From assembly GCF_002869965.1 (NCBI RefSeq), contig NZ_PEBS01000001.1, positions 174,248-238,247 of the forward strand: 64,000 nt of DNA. Direction: 5' to 3'. Made by a program: the position numbers and the translations under genes. A model generated the notes under the pieces. The model did not search any database. It was not told where the DNA came from and saw only the letters and a list, made by a program, of their open reading frames with translations. Positions 26,374 to 34,849 of this stretch are shown in pieces; position 1 is the stretch's first letter, and the number at the start of each line of letters is the position of its first letter. Source of the stretch: Janthinobacterium sp. ROICE36 (GTDB lineage: Bacteria > Pseudomonadota > Gammaproteobacteria > Burkholderiales > Burkholderiaceae_D).

Positions 26374-26823
26374 ATGAAAGCACCTATCATTGCAGTGGCA
26401 TTGCTCGCCGCCCTGGCCGGCTGCGCCGTACAACCGAACTCGGCTAACGTCTACAATGCGCGCCAGGCGCAGAATGAACAGTCGGTTCGCATGGGTACGG
26501 TTGAATCCGTGCGCCAAGTGACCATCGACAAGGGTGAAACGGGCACGGGCGTGCTGGCTGGCGCGGCGCTGGGCGGCGTGGCCGGCTCGACAGTCGGCGG
26601 CGGCAAGGGCGCCATCGCGGCCAGCATCCTCGGCGCCGTCGCCGGCGGCATGGCGGGCAAGAGCATCGAAGCGAACGCGTCCAACAAACCCGGCCTGGAA
26701 ATCACCGTGCGCCTGGACAATGGCGACATGCGCGCCATCGTGCAAGACGCGGACGAACTATTCCGCCCGGGCGAGCGCGTGCGCCTGCTGTCGGATGGCC
26801 GCAAGACCCGCGTCACGCATTGA
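26374..26823 (+). CDS. Glycine-zipper outer membrane lipoprotein (SlyB/Pcp-like)
   Basis: The 149-residue protein has a lipoprotein signal with lipobox LAGC near residues 13-16, so the lipid-modified Cys is early. A glycine-zipper 2TM segment follows (GVLAGAALGGVAGSTVGGGKGAIAA, then AVAGGMAGKSIE near 50-90), and a C-terminal beta-rich region that ends in F-R-P-G-E-R-V-R-L. This matches SlyB/Pal-cross-reacting lipoproteins of the envelope. The AAGGGAG site supports ATG 26374. Confidence 0.88.
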   Translation: MKAPIIAVALLAALAGCAVQPNSANVYNARQAQNEQSVRMGTVESVRQVTIDKGETGTGVLAGAALGGVAGSTVGGGKGAIAASILGAVAGGMAGKSIEANASNKPGLEITVRLDNGDMRAIVQDADELFRPGERVRLLSDGRKTRVTH

Positions 26824-26844
26824 TCTGCTTGCCGGCGCATGCGC

Positions 26845-26961
26845 TCAGCCGAATGCGCCGGCAGCGAGCAAGGCAGACGGGTGCAGCCAGATGGCAATCA
26901 CAGCGGTCACAACGACATACACAAGCAAGCTCCAGACTTTGATCTGCAGTGAAGCTGGCAT
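26845..26961 (-). CDS. Small single-pass membrane protein (38 aa)
   Basis: A 38-residue reading frame starts at ATG 26961 behind a textbook AAGGAGG ribosome binding site with 6-base spacing. The peptide begins MPASLQIKVWSLLVYVVVTA and continues with a hydrophobic stretch of about 18 residues ending near W-L-H-P. It looks like a one-helix inner-membrane peptide with a short polar start. It is convergent with the lipoprotein gene and its stop is 22 bp from that gene's stop. I do not recognise the family. Confidence 0.65.
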   Translation of the reverse strand: MPASLQIKVWSLLVYVVVTAVIAIWLHPSALLAAGAFG

Positions 26962-27144
26962 GGCGCTCCTCCTTAAGGATGCAATTCAGAAAATATTTAC
27001 TTAATAATAATGCAAATATTTTCATAAATTTAATATTTTCCAGAAGCACTGCGCTGGCTCAATGCCTGAGGGTAGCTTGCCGCGCATTTCGCTCATCCAT
27101 TTGCCAAGCTCGACCGGGACGCGCTATGCCCGTATACTTGCGCG

Positions 27145-28089
27145 ATGTCCTCTCCTCTCCTGTTCATCATTGCCTGCCTTATCTGGGGCTCCACCTTCTG
27201 GGCCATCACTTTGCAGCTGGGCGATGTCGCCCCCGCCGTTTCCGTGGTCTACCGCTTCGGCCTGGCTTCCGCCACCCTGTTTGCCTGGTGCACCTTGCGC
27301 GGCGACAACTTGCGCCTGCCCTGGCGCGCGCAAAAATGGATGTTGCTGCAAGGCTTGGCCTCGTTTTCCCTCAGCTATGTCTGCACCTACAGCTCGGAGC
27401 AATACCTGGTCTCGGCCCTCGTCAGCGTGCTGTTTGCACTGATGGTGTTCTGGACGCCCTTGCTCAACCGCATCGCCTTCGGCACGCCGATTACCTGGAG
27501 CACCTGCTGCGCGGCGTTTGTCGCCATCTGCGGCATCGTGCTGCTGTTTTACCAGTCCATCGGCGCGGCGCTGCACGATATTCTGGGCGGCGGCAATGGC
27601 CACTTTCTGCTCGGTTTCATGCTGGCCCTGGTGGCCACCATTTCCAGCACGGCCGGCAATGCCCTGGTCATGAAAGTGCGCGCACATTCGGGCAACGTGA
27701 TGCTGACCATGGCCTGGACCATGCTGTGGGGTACCTTGATGGTGGCCGTCTGGGCCATCGCCACGGGCCAGTCCTGGCAATTGCCCACGCGCCCCAGTTA
27801 CTGGATGGGATTGTTTTACCTGGCAATCTTCGGCTCGGTGATCGCCTTCAGCGCGTATTTCACTTTAATCGCCCGCATCGGCACGCAAAAGACCGTGTAT
27901 ATCGGCGTCGTCACGCCCGTCATTTCCGTGCTACTGTCGGTGCAGTTCGAACATTACCGGCCCGCCGCCGTCGAATGGGTGGGCATGTTGCTCTGCCTGT
28001 CCAGCGTAGCCTGGGCCCTGACGTCGGGCGCGCGCAAGACCGCTGCCGTCGCCTCCCTTTCCACCACTCCATCAGCAAAGGCAACATGA
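27145..28089 (+). CDS. DMT-superfamily (EamA) transporter
   Basis: The 314-residue protein has about ten hydrophobic segments in two EamA repeats. IACLIWGSTFWAITLQLGDVAPAVSVVYRF at the N-terminus and the second-repeat GSVIAFSAYFTLIARIGTQKTVYIGVVTPVISVLLSV are typical. Substrate is unknown; relatives export amino acids or other small metabolites. Its stop overlaps the next start as ATGA, so it is coupled to an acetyltransferase. Confidence 0.9.
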   Translation: MSSPLLFIIACLIWGSTFWAITLQLGDVAPAVSVVYRFGLASATLFAWCTLRGDNLRLPWRAQKWMLLQGLASFSLSYVCTYSSEQYLVSALVSVLFALMVFWTPLLNRIAFGTPITWSTCCAAFVAICGIVLLFYQSIGAALHDILGGGNGHFLLGFMLALVATISSTAGNALVMKVRAHSGNVMLTMAWTMLWGTLMVAVWAIATGQSWQLPTRPSYWMGLFYLAIFGSVIAFSAYFTLIARIGTQKTVYIGVVTPVISVLLSVQFEHYRPAAVEWVGMLLCLSSVAWALTSGARKTAAVASLSTTPSAKAT

Positions 28090-28595
28090 ACACTTCCACC
28101 GCCACTCTCGCCATCCGTCCCGCCCAGGAAACCGACGTGGCCGCCATCTTTGGCATGATCCATGAACTGGCCGTGTTTGAAAAACTCGAACACATGATGA
28201 TCGCCAAGGAATCCATGTTGCATGACAGCCTGTTCGGCCCCCATCCCGCATGCGAAGCGCTGATTGGCACGGAAAATGGCGAAGTGGTGACGTTCGCCCT
28301 GTTCTTCCACAATTTTTCCACCTTCCTGTGCCGCAAAGGGCTGTACCTGGAAGACCTGTACGTGAAGCAATCGGTGCGCGGCAATGGCTATGGCAAGCAG
28401 ATGCTGGTAGCGCTGGCGCAACTGGCCGTCGAACGCGATTGCGGCCGCTTCGAATGGTCGGTGCTCGACTGGAATGAAAACGCGATCAATTTCTACAAGG
28501 GTATGGGCGCGGACGTGATGCCGGACTGGCGCATTTGCCGGCTTGCTGGCGATGCCTTGACGCAATTGTCGGCGGGCACGCCGAAACCGGCATAA
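28086..28595 (+). CDS. GNAT N-acetyltransferase (SSAT2/diamine-type)
   Basis: The 169-residue protein is a GNAT enzyme. LAIRPAQETDVAAIFGMIHELAVFE at the start, LYLEDLYVKQSVRGNGYGKQMLVALAQLA near 97-125 (acetyl-CoA pyrophosphate loop R-G-N-G-Y-G-K) and DWNENAINFYKGMGA near 137-151 resemble thialysine/diamine acetyltransferases. The ATG overlaps the transporter stop. A transporter plus amine acetyltransferase could serve export or detoxification of an amine, but this is inference. Confidence 0.87.
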   Translation: MNTSTATLAIRPAQETDVAAIFGMIHELAVFEKLEHMMIAKESMLHDSLFGPHPACEALIGTENGEVVTFALFFHNFSTFLCRKGLYLEDLYVKQSVRGNGYGKQMLVALAQLAVERDCGRFEWSVLDWNENAINFYKGMGADVMPDWRICRLAGDALTQLSAGTPKPA

Positions 28596-28612
28596 ACCAT
28601 TTACCCAAAAAA

Positions 28613-28640
28613 ATCCCCGCGGGCTAGCGGCACCGCGGGG
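28613..28640 (-). terminator. Terminator facing the 45-aa gene
   Basis: CCCCGCGG (28615-28622) and CCGCGGGG (28633-28640) form an 8-bp GC stem. On the minus strand it is followed by ATTTTTTT, a typical intrinsic terminator for the small minus-strand gene upstream. It could also limit the acetyltransferase transcript. Confidence 0.8.
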
Positions 28641-28768
28641 TGAACCCATTGTCAAGTGGGAGGGGGAGAATGCAATCAACGGTTATCAATATAAACGCTA
28701 CGACTGGTCACCGCGCCGACCTTTACATTTGCTTACCGGGCCTTACATTTTCCTTAAAGCTGTCGGCT

Positions 28769-28792
28769 AACTGTGCATCCTTAAGCACAGTT
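28769..28792. repeat. Hairpin abutting the stop of the 45-aa gene
   Basis: AACTGTGC (28769-28776) and GCACAGTT (28785-28792) are perfect 8-base inverted repeats with an 8-base loop; the right arm ends at the stop codon of the small minus-strand gene. About 130 bp of AT-richer DNA without genes follows before the terminator at 28640. Confidence 0.55.
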
Positions 28793-28929
28793 TATTTCCG
28801 TGGCGCAATCAATGTGCCGTGCAAACCGATATGTTGTTGCGTCACCCCACTGCCACCCTGCGCATTCTTATAGATTTGGTACACTGTGAGGCAGGCGATG
28901 CAGCCAGCAACCACGGCAAAAATGACCAT
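28792..28929 (-). CDS. Small membrane protein (45 aa)
   Basis: A 45-residue frame starts at ATG 28929 with an AAGGAG site. The peptide starts MVIFAVVAGCIACLTVYQIY, a single transmembrane helix of about 18 residues, and ends in a polar tail with QQHIGLHGTLIAPRK. A hairpin abuts the stop and a T-tailed terminator lies at 28640, supporting a real transcript. The family is not recognised. The gene's size and topology resemble stress-related small membrane proteins, but that is a guess. Confidence 0.62.
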   Translation of the reverse strand: MVIFAVVAGCIACLTVYQIYKNAQGGSGVTQQHIGLHGTLIAPRK

Positions 28930-29042
28930 GCGACGCTCCTTGAATATGCTAGAAGGTATCAGGGGGATCAAAGCCTGCGGCCGATGATGGCCAGGCAGGG
29001 AAGATTCAGTGTGGCATCTTCTGCTGGTGGGGCATTGCGCAA

Positions 29043-29082
29043 TATCAAACGCGTCAAAGTGACGGCGCGCTGGCGTTTGATA
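29043..29082. promoter_or_regulatory. 10-bp inverted repeat upstream of the 59-aa gene
   Basis: TATCAAACGC (29043-29052) and GCGTTTGATA (29073-29082) are perfect inverted repeats separated by 20 bases. The site lies between the 45-aa gene (minus) and the 59-aa gene (plus), so it could be a shared operator. The rest of 28930-29161 holds no gene that I can see. Confidence 0.4.
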
Positions 29083-29161
29083 CGACGCAAAATGGCGGCA
29101 ATGCGCTCACACACAATGAACGAATCAATGACCGAATCGTTACGCACATGGGAGCCACATC

Positions 29162-29341
29162 ATGAATGTCTCTGCCAAACCGCTCGTCATGAAAATCTAC
29201 CGCGCCTACCTGCGCTCCCGCCTGGAGCGCTACACGCGCGAATTGCAAGCCATCGCCGAACAGCGCGAGAACGACTTCCAGGCTGAACGCATCCTGCACC
29301 AGGCCGTCGTCTCGGTGCGCTCGAAACTGCACTCGCTGTGA
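29162..29341 (+). CDS. Small basic helical protein (59 aa)
   Basis: A 59-residue frame starts at ATG 29162 with a GGGAG site. The product is almost entirely amphipathic helix, rich in Arg and Glu (IYRAYLRSRLERYTRELQAIAEQ), with no membrane segment or cysteine. It could be a small protein-binding or DNA-associated helix. The family is not recognised. It converges on the transporter gene, with 5 bp between stops. Confidence 0.6.
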   Translation: MNVSAKPLVMKIYRAYLRSRLERYTRELQAIAEQRENDFQAERILHQAVVSVRSKLHSL

Positions 29342-29346
29342 TGCCT

Positions 29347-30831
29347 TCAGCGCTGCCGGCCGGCCACGGCCCAGCGCTCCACCAGCTCGAACAAGCCTTG
29401 CGTCAGCAGGGCCAGCACGGCTGCGGGGATGGCACCGGCCAGCAGCATGTCGTTGTCGTTCAACGCCAGGCCGATGGTGATGCGTTCGCCGTAGCCGCCC
29501 GCGCCGATGAAGGCGGCGATGGTGGCCGTGCCCACGCTCATCACGGCCGCCGTTTTCACGCCTGCCAGCATGACGGGCAAGGCCAGCGGCAAGTCCACGT
29601 GCAGCAGGCGGTCGCGCCGGTTCAAGCCCAGCGCCAGCGCCGCCATGCGCAAGCCTTGCGGCACCTGCAAGATGCCCGTGCAGGTATTGCGCACGATGGG
29701 CAGCAGCGCGTACACGAATAGGGCCACCAGCGCCGGCACGGTGCCGATCATGCCCAGCACGGGGATCAAGATCGCCAGCAGGGCCAGCGACGGCACCGTC
29801 TGCAGCACGCCAACGAAGGCCAGCACCGTTTGCCGCAGCGGCGCCGAAAACGCCGCCAGTACGCCCAGCGGAATGCCGATCAGGCACGCCAGGGCCACCG
29901 ACAGCAGCACCAGGGTCAGATGCTGGCGCGTCAGGGTCCACAGATCGTCGCCGATGATTTTATCCAGCAGATTGCTGCGCGCCGCCGGTTTATTCGCCTG
30001 CGTCCCCGAGGCCAGCCACTCCCGCGCCACGCCCGCAAAGCTCTTGCCATCGATTTCCACGGCCGCATTCATGGCGATCATGTCGCCCTCGCTGATGCGC
30101 CCCTGCAGCCCTTGCAACGCTTGCCAGGCGGCGGGGAAACGCTGTGGCACGTCGAGCCGGTACAGCAGCATGGCGTCGTAGCGGGGAAAATACTGCTGCG
30201 TGTCGGCCAGCACGCGCAAGCCGTACTGGCGGATCTTCGCATCCGTCGAATAAATGTCGATCACGTCCACCTGGCGCTGGGCCAGCGCTTCATAGGCGAT
30301 GCCGTGATCGAGCCCGCGCGGGCGCTGCGGCAAGCCATAGCGCGCGGCCAGGCCCGGCCAGCCATCGACCCGGCCAATGAATTCATGCGACAAGCCAAAC
30401 TTCAAGGCGGGATGCTGCGCCAGTTGCCCCAGGCTGGCAATGGTCTGTTCATCGCCGCGCATGGCCAGCGCATAGGTATTGTTAAAGCCCAAAGGCACGG
30501 CCACACCCAGGCCCAGCACCGCCAGCTCGCGCCGCATCTGTTCCAGATCAATCGGTTTGTCGTGCTTGAGGATTTCGCTGGCGATGGTGCCCATGTATTC
30601 GGCATACACGTCGATGCTGCCCGCCTGCAGCGCGGCGAGCACGATGGCCGTGTTGCCCAGGCCCTGGCGGTGCTCCGTTTGCACGTATGGCGCGGCGCTC
30701 TGCTTGACGATTTCGCCAAGAATATACGATTCCGTGAAACGCTTCGAGCCCACCTTCAAGGTGCCGCCGTCCAGGGCGTGCGCCGGCGCGGCGGCAAAAA
30801 CAAGCAATAACAGCAGGTAGACTACACGCAC
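29347..30831 (-). CDS. Fused substrate-binding protein and permease of an osmoprotectant-type ABC transporter
   Basis: The 494-residue protein has a signal peptide (about 1-19), an OpuBC/OsmF-like binding domain (GSKRFTESYILGEIV near 28-42; Y-A-E-Y near 76-79; residues to about 275), and a permease domain with about five membrane helices and the EAA-like loop (ALALGLNRRDRLLHVDLPLALPVMLAG near 395-421). Fusion of binding protein and permease is known in this family. The gene is 21 bp after hutI, so it is likely part of the hut operon and may import histidine or a related amine, as HutXWV does in rhizobia. No ATPase gene is present in the window. Confidence 0.85.
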   Translation of the reverse strand: MRVVYLLLLLVFAAAPAHALDGGTLKVGSKRFTESYILGEIVKQSAAPYVQTEHRQGLGNTAIVLAALQAGSIDVYAEYMGTIASEILKHDKPIDLEQMRRELAVLGLGVAVPLGFNNTYALAMRGDEQTIASLGQLAQHPALKFGLSHEFIGRVDGWPGLAARYGLPQRPRGLDHGIAYEALAQRQVDVIDIYSTDAKIRQYGLRVLADTQQYFPRYDAMLLYRLDVPQRFPAAWQALQGLQGRISEGDMIAMNAAVEIDGKSFAGVAREWLASGTQANKPAARSNLLDKIIGDDLWTLTRQHLTLVLLSVALACLIGIPLGVLAAFSAPLRQTVLAFVGVLQTVPSLALLAILIPVLGMIGTVPALVALFVYALLPIVRNTCTGILQVPQGLRMAALALGLNRRDRLLHVDLPLALPVMLAGVKTAAVMSVGTATIAAFIGAGGYGERITIGLALNDNDMLLAGAIPAAVLALLTQGLFELVERWAVAGRQR

Positions 30832-30852
30832 GCGGCGCTCCAGGACGGATGA

Positions 30853-32079
30853 TCAATCCGGCAAGCTTACCACCGGTGCGCGCCAGACACCGCCGTGTAC
30901 CACGCCAGCGCACGGGTTCAGGCCCAGCGCATACGCCAGGTCGGCCGGACGCGCGATGCGCCACAGGGCGAAATCGGCGCGCTTGCCCACCACCAGGCTG
31001 CCCGTTTCATGCTGCAGGCCCAGCGCGCGCGCCGCATGGAGCGTGCAGCCGGCCAGCGCTTCTTGCGGCGTCAAACGCCACAGGGTGCACGCCATGTTCA
31101 TCGCCAGCAGCAAGGACGTCATAGGCGAGGTGCCCGGGTTGCAATCGGTGGACACGGCCATCTGCACGCCGGCCGCGCGCAAAGCCGCCACCGGTGGCGG
31201 CTGCGTCTCGCGCAAAAAATAATACGCGCCCGGTAGCAGCACGGCCACCGTGCCATGTTCCGCCATGGCGGCGATGCCTTCTTCCGACAGAAATTCCAGA
31301 TGGTCGGCCGACAGGCCAGCGTAGCGGGCGACCAGGGCCGCGCCGCCCAGGTCCGAGAGCTGCTCCGCATGCAGTTTCACGGGCAGGTTCAAGGCGCGCG
31401 CCGCCTCGAACACGCGCTGCGTTTGCGCTGGCGTAAAGCCGATGCGCTCGCAGAACGCGTCGACGGCGTCGACCAGGCCATCGCTGGCCAGCCGGGGCAG
31501 CATCTGCGCGCACAGCAGCTCGATATACGCATCGGGCTGGCCCGCATATTCGGGCGGCAGCGCATGCGCGCCCAGGAAGGTGGTGCGCACAGTGACCGGC
31601 AACTCTTGCCCGATGCGGCGTGCCACGCGCAGCATCTTCGCCTCGCTGTCCGCAGCCAGGCCGTAGCCGGACTTGATCTCCAGAGTGGTCACGCCCTCGG
31701 CCAGCAGCGCCAGCACGCGGGGCAGGCTTTGCCGCAGCAACTCGTCATCGCTGGCCGCGCGCGTGGCGCGCACGGTGGACATGATGCCGCCGCCGGCGCG
31801 GCTGATCTCTTCATAGCTGGCGCCATTCAGGCGCGCCTCGAATTCGTCGCTGCGGTTGCCCGCGTGGACGATATGCGTATGGCAGTCGATCAGGCCGGGC
31901 GTGAGCCAGCAGCCCTGGCCGTCGAGCAGGACTGCGCCGCTGGCCGCCAGCTCGTCGCCGGGGCCGAACCAGGCGATGCGGCCATCCTTGACGGCGATGG
32001 CCGCGTCCAGCAGCTCGCCGTAGCCGTGCTCCATGGTGGCCAGGTGGACGTTGTGGATGACCAGGTCCCAGTCTTGCAT
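30853..32079 (-). CDS. hutI: Imidazolonepropionase
   Basis: HutI hydrolyses imidazolone-5-propionate to N-formimino-L-glutamate, the third step of histidine breakdown. The 408-residue protein is full length and shows the amidohydrolase metal motif ([24 protein letters not shown] near 69-92), [21 protein letters not shown] and [11 protein letters not shown] (metal Asp). ATG 32079 (MQDWDLVI) is chosen because upstream codons read out of frame through hutD. It lies 13 bp after hutD in the hut operon. Confidence 0.95.
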   Translation of the reverse strand: MQDWDLVIHNVHLATMEHGYGELLDAAIAVKDGRIAWFGPGDELAASGAVLLDGQGCWLTPGLIDCHTHIVHAGNRSDEFEARLNGASYEEISRAGGGIMSTVRATRAASDDELLRQSLPRVLALLAEGVTTLEIKSGYGLAADSEAKMLRVARRIGQELPVTVRTTFLGAHALPPEYAGQPDAYIELLCAQMLPRLASDGLVDAVDAFCERIGFTPAQTQRVFEAARALNLPVKLHAEQLSDLGGAALVARYAGLSADHLEFLSEEGIAAMAEHGTVAVLLPGAYYFLRETQPPPVAALRAAGVQMAVSTDCNPGTSPMTSLLLAMNMACTLWRLTPQEALAGCTLHAARALGLQHETGSLVVGKRADFALWRIARPADLAYALGLNPCAGVVHGGVWRAPVVSLPD

Positions 32080-32092
32080 GGTGTTTTCCTTC

Positions 32093-32668
32093 CTAGATGA
32101 ACAGGTCGACGCGGAACACGGCCGTGCGCTGCAAGGCCTCGAGCCGCCATTCCTGCGCATCGTCGGCGTCCAGCAGCAGGGCGTCATAGCGGGCCAGCGC
32201 GAACTGCTGGTCATCGCCACGCGCCAGCACGGCACCCTCGCCGGCGACAAACAGCAGGGTCGCCGCGCTGCGCCGCGCCAGCTTGCCCGGCGCCGTGATT
32301 TTTTCCAGCTGGTGGCGGCAGCGGTCGCGCCGCGTCATCACATTGAAATCCGTCGTCGGCCCCTTGACTTGCGCGGACACGGCCGCTTCGCCGGGAAACC
32401 ACAGCATGGGCTGCGCTGCGCTCAAGACCACCGTGCGCGTGCCCTCAAACGTCAGCTGCAAGCCGTCGCCATCGACCAGCATCAGGCTGCGGTCGATGCC
32501 GGGAAAGCTGGAAAACGGACCGCTGGCCGTGATTGTCGCCAGGCTGATACGCCAGTCGAAGTCGTCGAAGCCGGCGCCCAGGGGAGCAATGGCGATTTCC
32601 GTCGTGCTGCCGCCGCCATTTTTCCACGGCGCGGCGCGCAGGTATTCATGCGGGATGAAGGTCGCCAT
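32093..32668 (-). CDS. hutD: HutD-family protein
   Basis: HutD is a cupin-like protein of hut operons; in Pseudomonas it is thought to tune pathway flux, perhaps by binding formylglutamate. The 191-residue protein has the family start ([16 protein letters not shown] near 13-28), DWRISLATI near 36-44 and [13 protein letters not shown]. The ATG overlaps the hutF stop as TGATG. Confidence 0.9.
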   Translation of the reverse strand: MATFIPHEYLRAAPWKNGGGSTTEIAIAPLGAGFDDFDWRISLATITASGPFSSFPGIDRSLMLVDGDGLQLTFEGTRTVVLSAAQPMLWFPGEAAVSAQVKGPTTDFNVMTRRDRCRHQLEKITAPGKLARRSAATLLFVAGEGAVLARGDDQQFALARYDALLLDADDAQEWRLEALQRTAVFRVDLFI

Positions 32669-34044
32669 CAGAGTGCCCTCAGCTGCGCCAGGGTGCGCTT
32701 GTAGGCGGTGGCGATGGCGTCCTGCGCCAGATGGCGCCCATCGCGCACCTGCCACTGGCCGCCACACAACACGTCGCGCACCAGCTTGTCGTTGCCGCAG
32801 AAGAGAAAACTGCCCAGCACATCGGCGATGGCCACGCCGCACAGGTTCACATGAGCGTCGTCGAGCACCAGCAAGTCGGCGCGGCAGCCCTGCGCCAGCG
32901 CGCCCAGCTTGCGCCCGGACGCCTGCGCGCCGCCCCGCAAGGCCGCCTGCCACAGGTAGTCGCCCACATGGCGTTCATCGGGTGTGGCGGCGACATTGCG
33001 CTGCTGGCGCTGCAAGCGCTGGCCGTATTCGAGCCAGCGCAATTCCTCGACGGGCGACTGCGATACATGGCTGTCGCTGCCGACGCCGAAGCGCCCGCCG
33101 GTGGCGATGAATTCGGCCAGCGGGAACAGGCCATCGCCCAGGTTCGCCTCCGTCGTCGGGCACAGTCCTGCCACGGCGCCGCTGGCAGCCATCAGCGCCA
33201 CTTCGTCGGGCTGCACATGCGTGGCGTGCACGAGGCACCAGCGCGCGTCGACATCGACCTGATCGTACAGATACTGCACCGGGCGCCGGCCGCCGTAGTC
33301 AACACATTGGCGCACTTCGCCCTGCTGCTCGGCGATGTGAATGTGAATGGGGCGCCCTGCCGGCAGCGTTTGCGCCACTGCGCGGATCTGCGCCACACTG
33401 GCCGCGCGCAGCGAATGGGGCGCGAAGCCTACCTCCACCTGCCCGCCGCGCTGCGGCGCCAGCGCCTCGATGATGCGCAAGACCTCATCCGCATCGGTGC
33501 GGAAGCGCGCCTGCTCGGCTTTCAAGGGCTGTTCGCCAAAGCCCGCATGACTGTACAGCACGGGCAACATCGTCATGCCGATGCCGCTGATGCGCGCTGC
33601 GGCCAGCACCCGTTCAGCCGTCTCGGCGGGGCGCGCATACAGCGCGCCAGCCGCATCGCGCTGCAGATAATGAAATTCGCACACGGCCGTGTAACCATGG
33701 CGCAGGCATTCGGCAAACAGCTGCGCGGCGATGCTTTGCATCTGTTCCGGCGTGATGTGGCGCGCGAAGCGGTACATCAGGTCGCGCCAGGTCCAGAAAC
33801 TATCCGCTACATGATTAACCTCGTCCCCAGCGACTTCCGTCATGCCGCCCAGCGCCCGCTGGAAGGCATGCGAATGCAGGTTGACCATGCCGGGCAAGAC
33901 ATATTCGGCCACTTCCACGCCGTTCGGCGGCGCAGCATTGTCGGTCACCGCCGTCAAATCGCCGGCCGCGTCCCATTCCAGCAGCACGTCGCGGCGCCAG
34001 CCTTGCGGCAGCAGCACGTGGCGCGCAAACAAACAGCCGCTCAA
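32668..34044 (-). CDS. hutF: Formimidoylglutamate deiminase
   Basis: HutF converts N-formimino-glutamate to N-formyl-glutamate and ammonia, and marks the five-step histidine pathway. The protein (about 458 residues) has the amidohydrolase motif LPGMVNLHSHAFQRALGG, then FWTWRDLMYRFA, HIHIAEQ and GVGSDSHVSQSP, all typical of HutF. A TTG at 34044 overlaps the hutG stop as TTGA and agrees with the usual N-terminus (F-A-x-x-x-L-L-P-x-G-W). A GTG at 34056 would add four residues. Confidence 0.92.
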   Translation of the reverse strand: MSGCLFARHVLLPQGWRRDVLLEWDAAGDLTAVTDNAAPPNGVEVAEYVLPGMVNLHSHAFQRALGGMTEVAGDEVNHVADSFWTWRDLMYRFARHITPEQMQSIAAQLFAECLRHGYTAVCEFHYLQRDAAGALYARPAETAERVLAAARISGIGMTMLPVLYSHAGFGEQPLKAEQARFRTDADEVLRIIEALAPQRGGQVEVGFAPHSLRAASVAQIRAVAQTLPAGRPIHIHIAEQQGEVRQCVDYGGRRPVQYLYDQVDVDARWCLVHATHVQPDEVALMAASGAVAGLCPTTEANLGDGLFPLAEFIATGGRFGVGSDSHVSQSPVEELRWLEYGQRLQRQQRNVAATPDERHVGDYLWQAALRGGAQASGRKLGALAQGCRADLLVLDDAHVNLCGVAIADVLGSFLFCGNDKLVRDVLCGGQWQVRDGRHLAQDAIATAYKRTLAQLRAL

Positions 34045-34829
34045 CGCGCCACCCACGCCACGGCCGCTTCCATCATCTGGCGCAGCAGCGGCTGCACTTG
34101 CGCGGCCAGGTCCGGCCGATAGCCGAACGGCATCGCTTCATCCATGTACAGGCACTGACACATCTCCAGCTGGATCGCATGCACGCGGCCCTCCGGCTGG
34201 CCGTAATGGCGGGTGATATGCCCTCCCTTGAAGCGGCCATTCAGCGCCACGCTAAAGTGATCCTGCGCGCGCGCGATATCGACCACGGCGGACGTCATGC
34301 CTGCATCGCAGCTGGCGCCATCGGCCGTGCCGAAGTTCAGGTCGGGCAGCTTGCCGTCAAAGAAGCGCGGCACATGCGAGGCAATGGAATGGGCATCCCA
34401 CAGCACCACCGCGCCATGCACGCGCAGCAGCCGGTCCAGTTCCGCGCGCAGTTGCCGGTGGTATGGCGCCCAGTAGCGCTGCAACCGGCGCTGTACGTCA
34501 GCCGCATCGGGTTCCTTGCCGGCCAGGTACAGCGGCTCGCGGTGGAAGGTATCGTTGGGCAGCAAGCCCGTCGTATCCTGGCCCGGATACAGATTCGTGT
34601 CTTCCTGCGGGCGGTTCAAGTCGATGGTATAGCGCGACCAGCGCGCCGACAGCACGGACGCATCCATCTCCTGCAAAAAGCCATACAGCTCGCGCAAATG
34701 CCAGTCCGTATCGGCCTTGATCAAGGCCTGCGGCGTCATGCGCGCGGCGATATCGTCCGGTATGTCGGTGCCCACGTGGGGCATCGATACCAGCAGCGGG
34801 ATGCTGCCTTCGTTGAAGCGGAAATCCAT
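34041..34829 (-). CDS. hutG: N-formylglutamate deformylase
   Basis: HutG releases formate and glutamate from N-formylglutamate, the last step after HutF. The 262-residue protein has PLLVSMPHVGTDIP near 11-24, LNRPQEDTNLYPGQ, W-D-A-H-S-I and GRFKGGHITRHYGQP, which match the deformylase (FGase) family, not the arginase-like formiminoglutamase also called HutG in other bacteria. The AAGGAG site supports ATG 34829. It overlaps the hutF start. Confidence 0.94.
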   Translation of the reverse strand: MDFRFNEGSIPLLVSMPHVGTDIPDDIAARMTPQALIKADTDWHLRELYGFLQEMDASVLSARWSRYTIDLNRPQEDTNLYPGQDTTGLLPNDTFHREPLYLAGKEPDAADVQRRLQRYWAPYHRQLRAELDRLLRVHGAVVLWDAHSIASHVPRFFDGKLPDLNFGTADGASCDAGMTSAVVDIARAQDHFSVALNGRFKGGHITRHYGQPEGRVHAIQLEMCQCLYMDEAMPFGYRPDLAAQVQPLLRQMMEAAVAWVAR

Positions 34830-34849
34830 GCTTGTCTCCTTGCGCCTGC

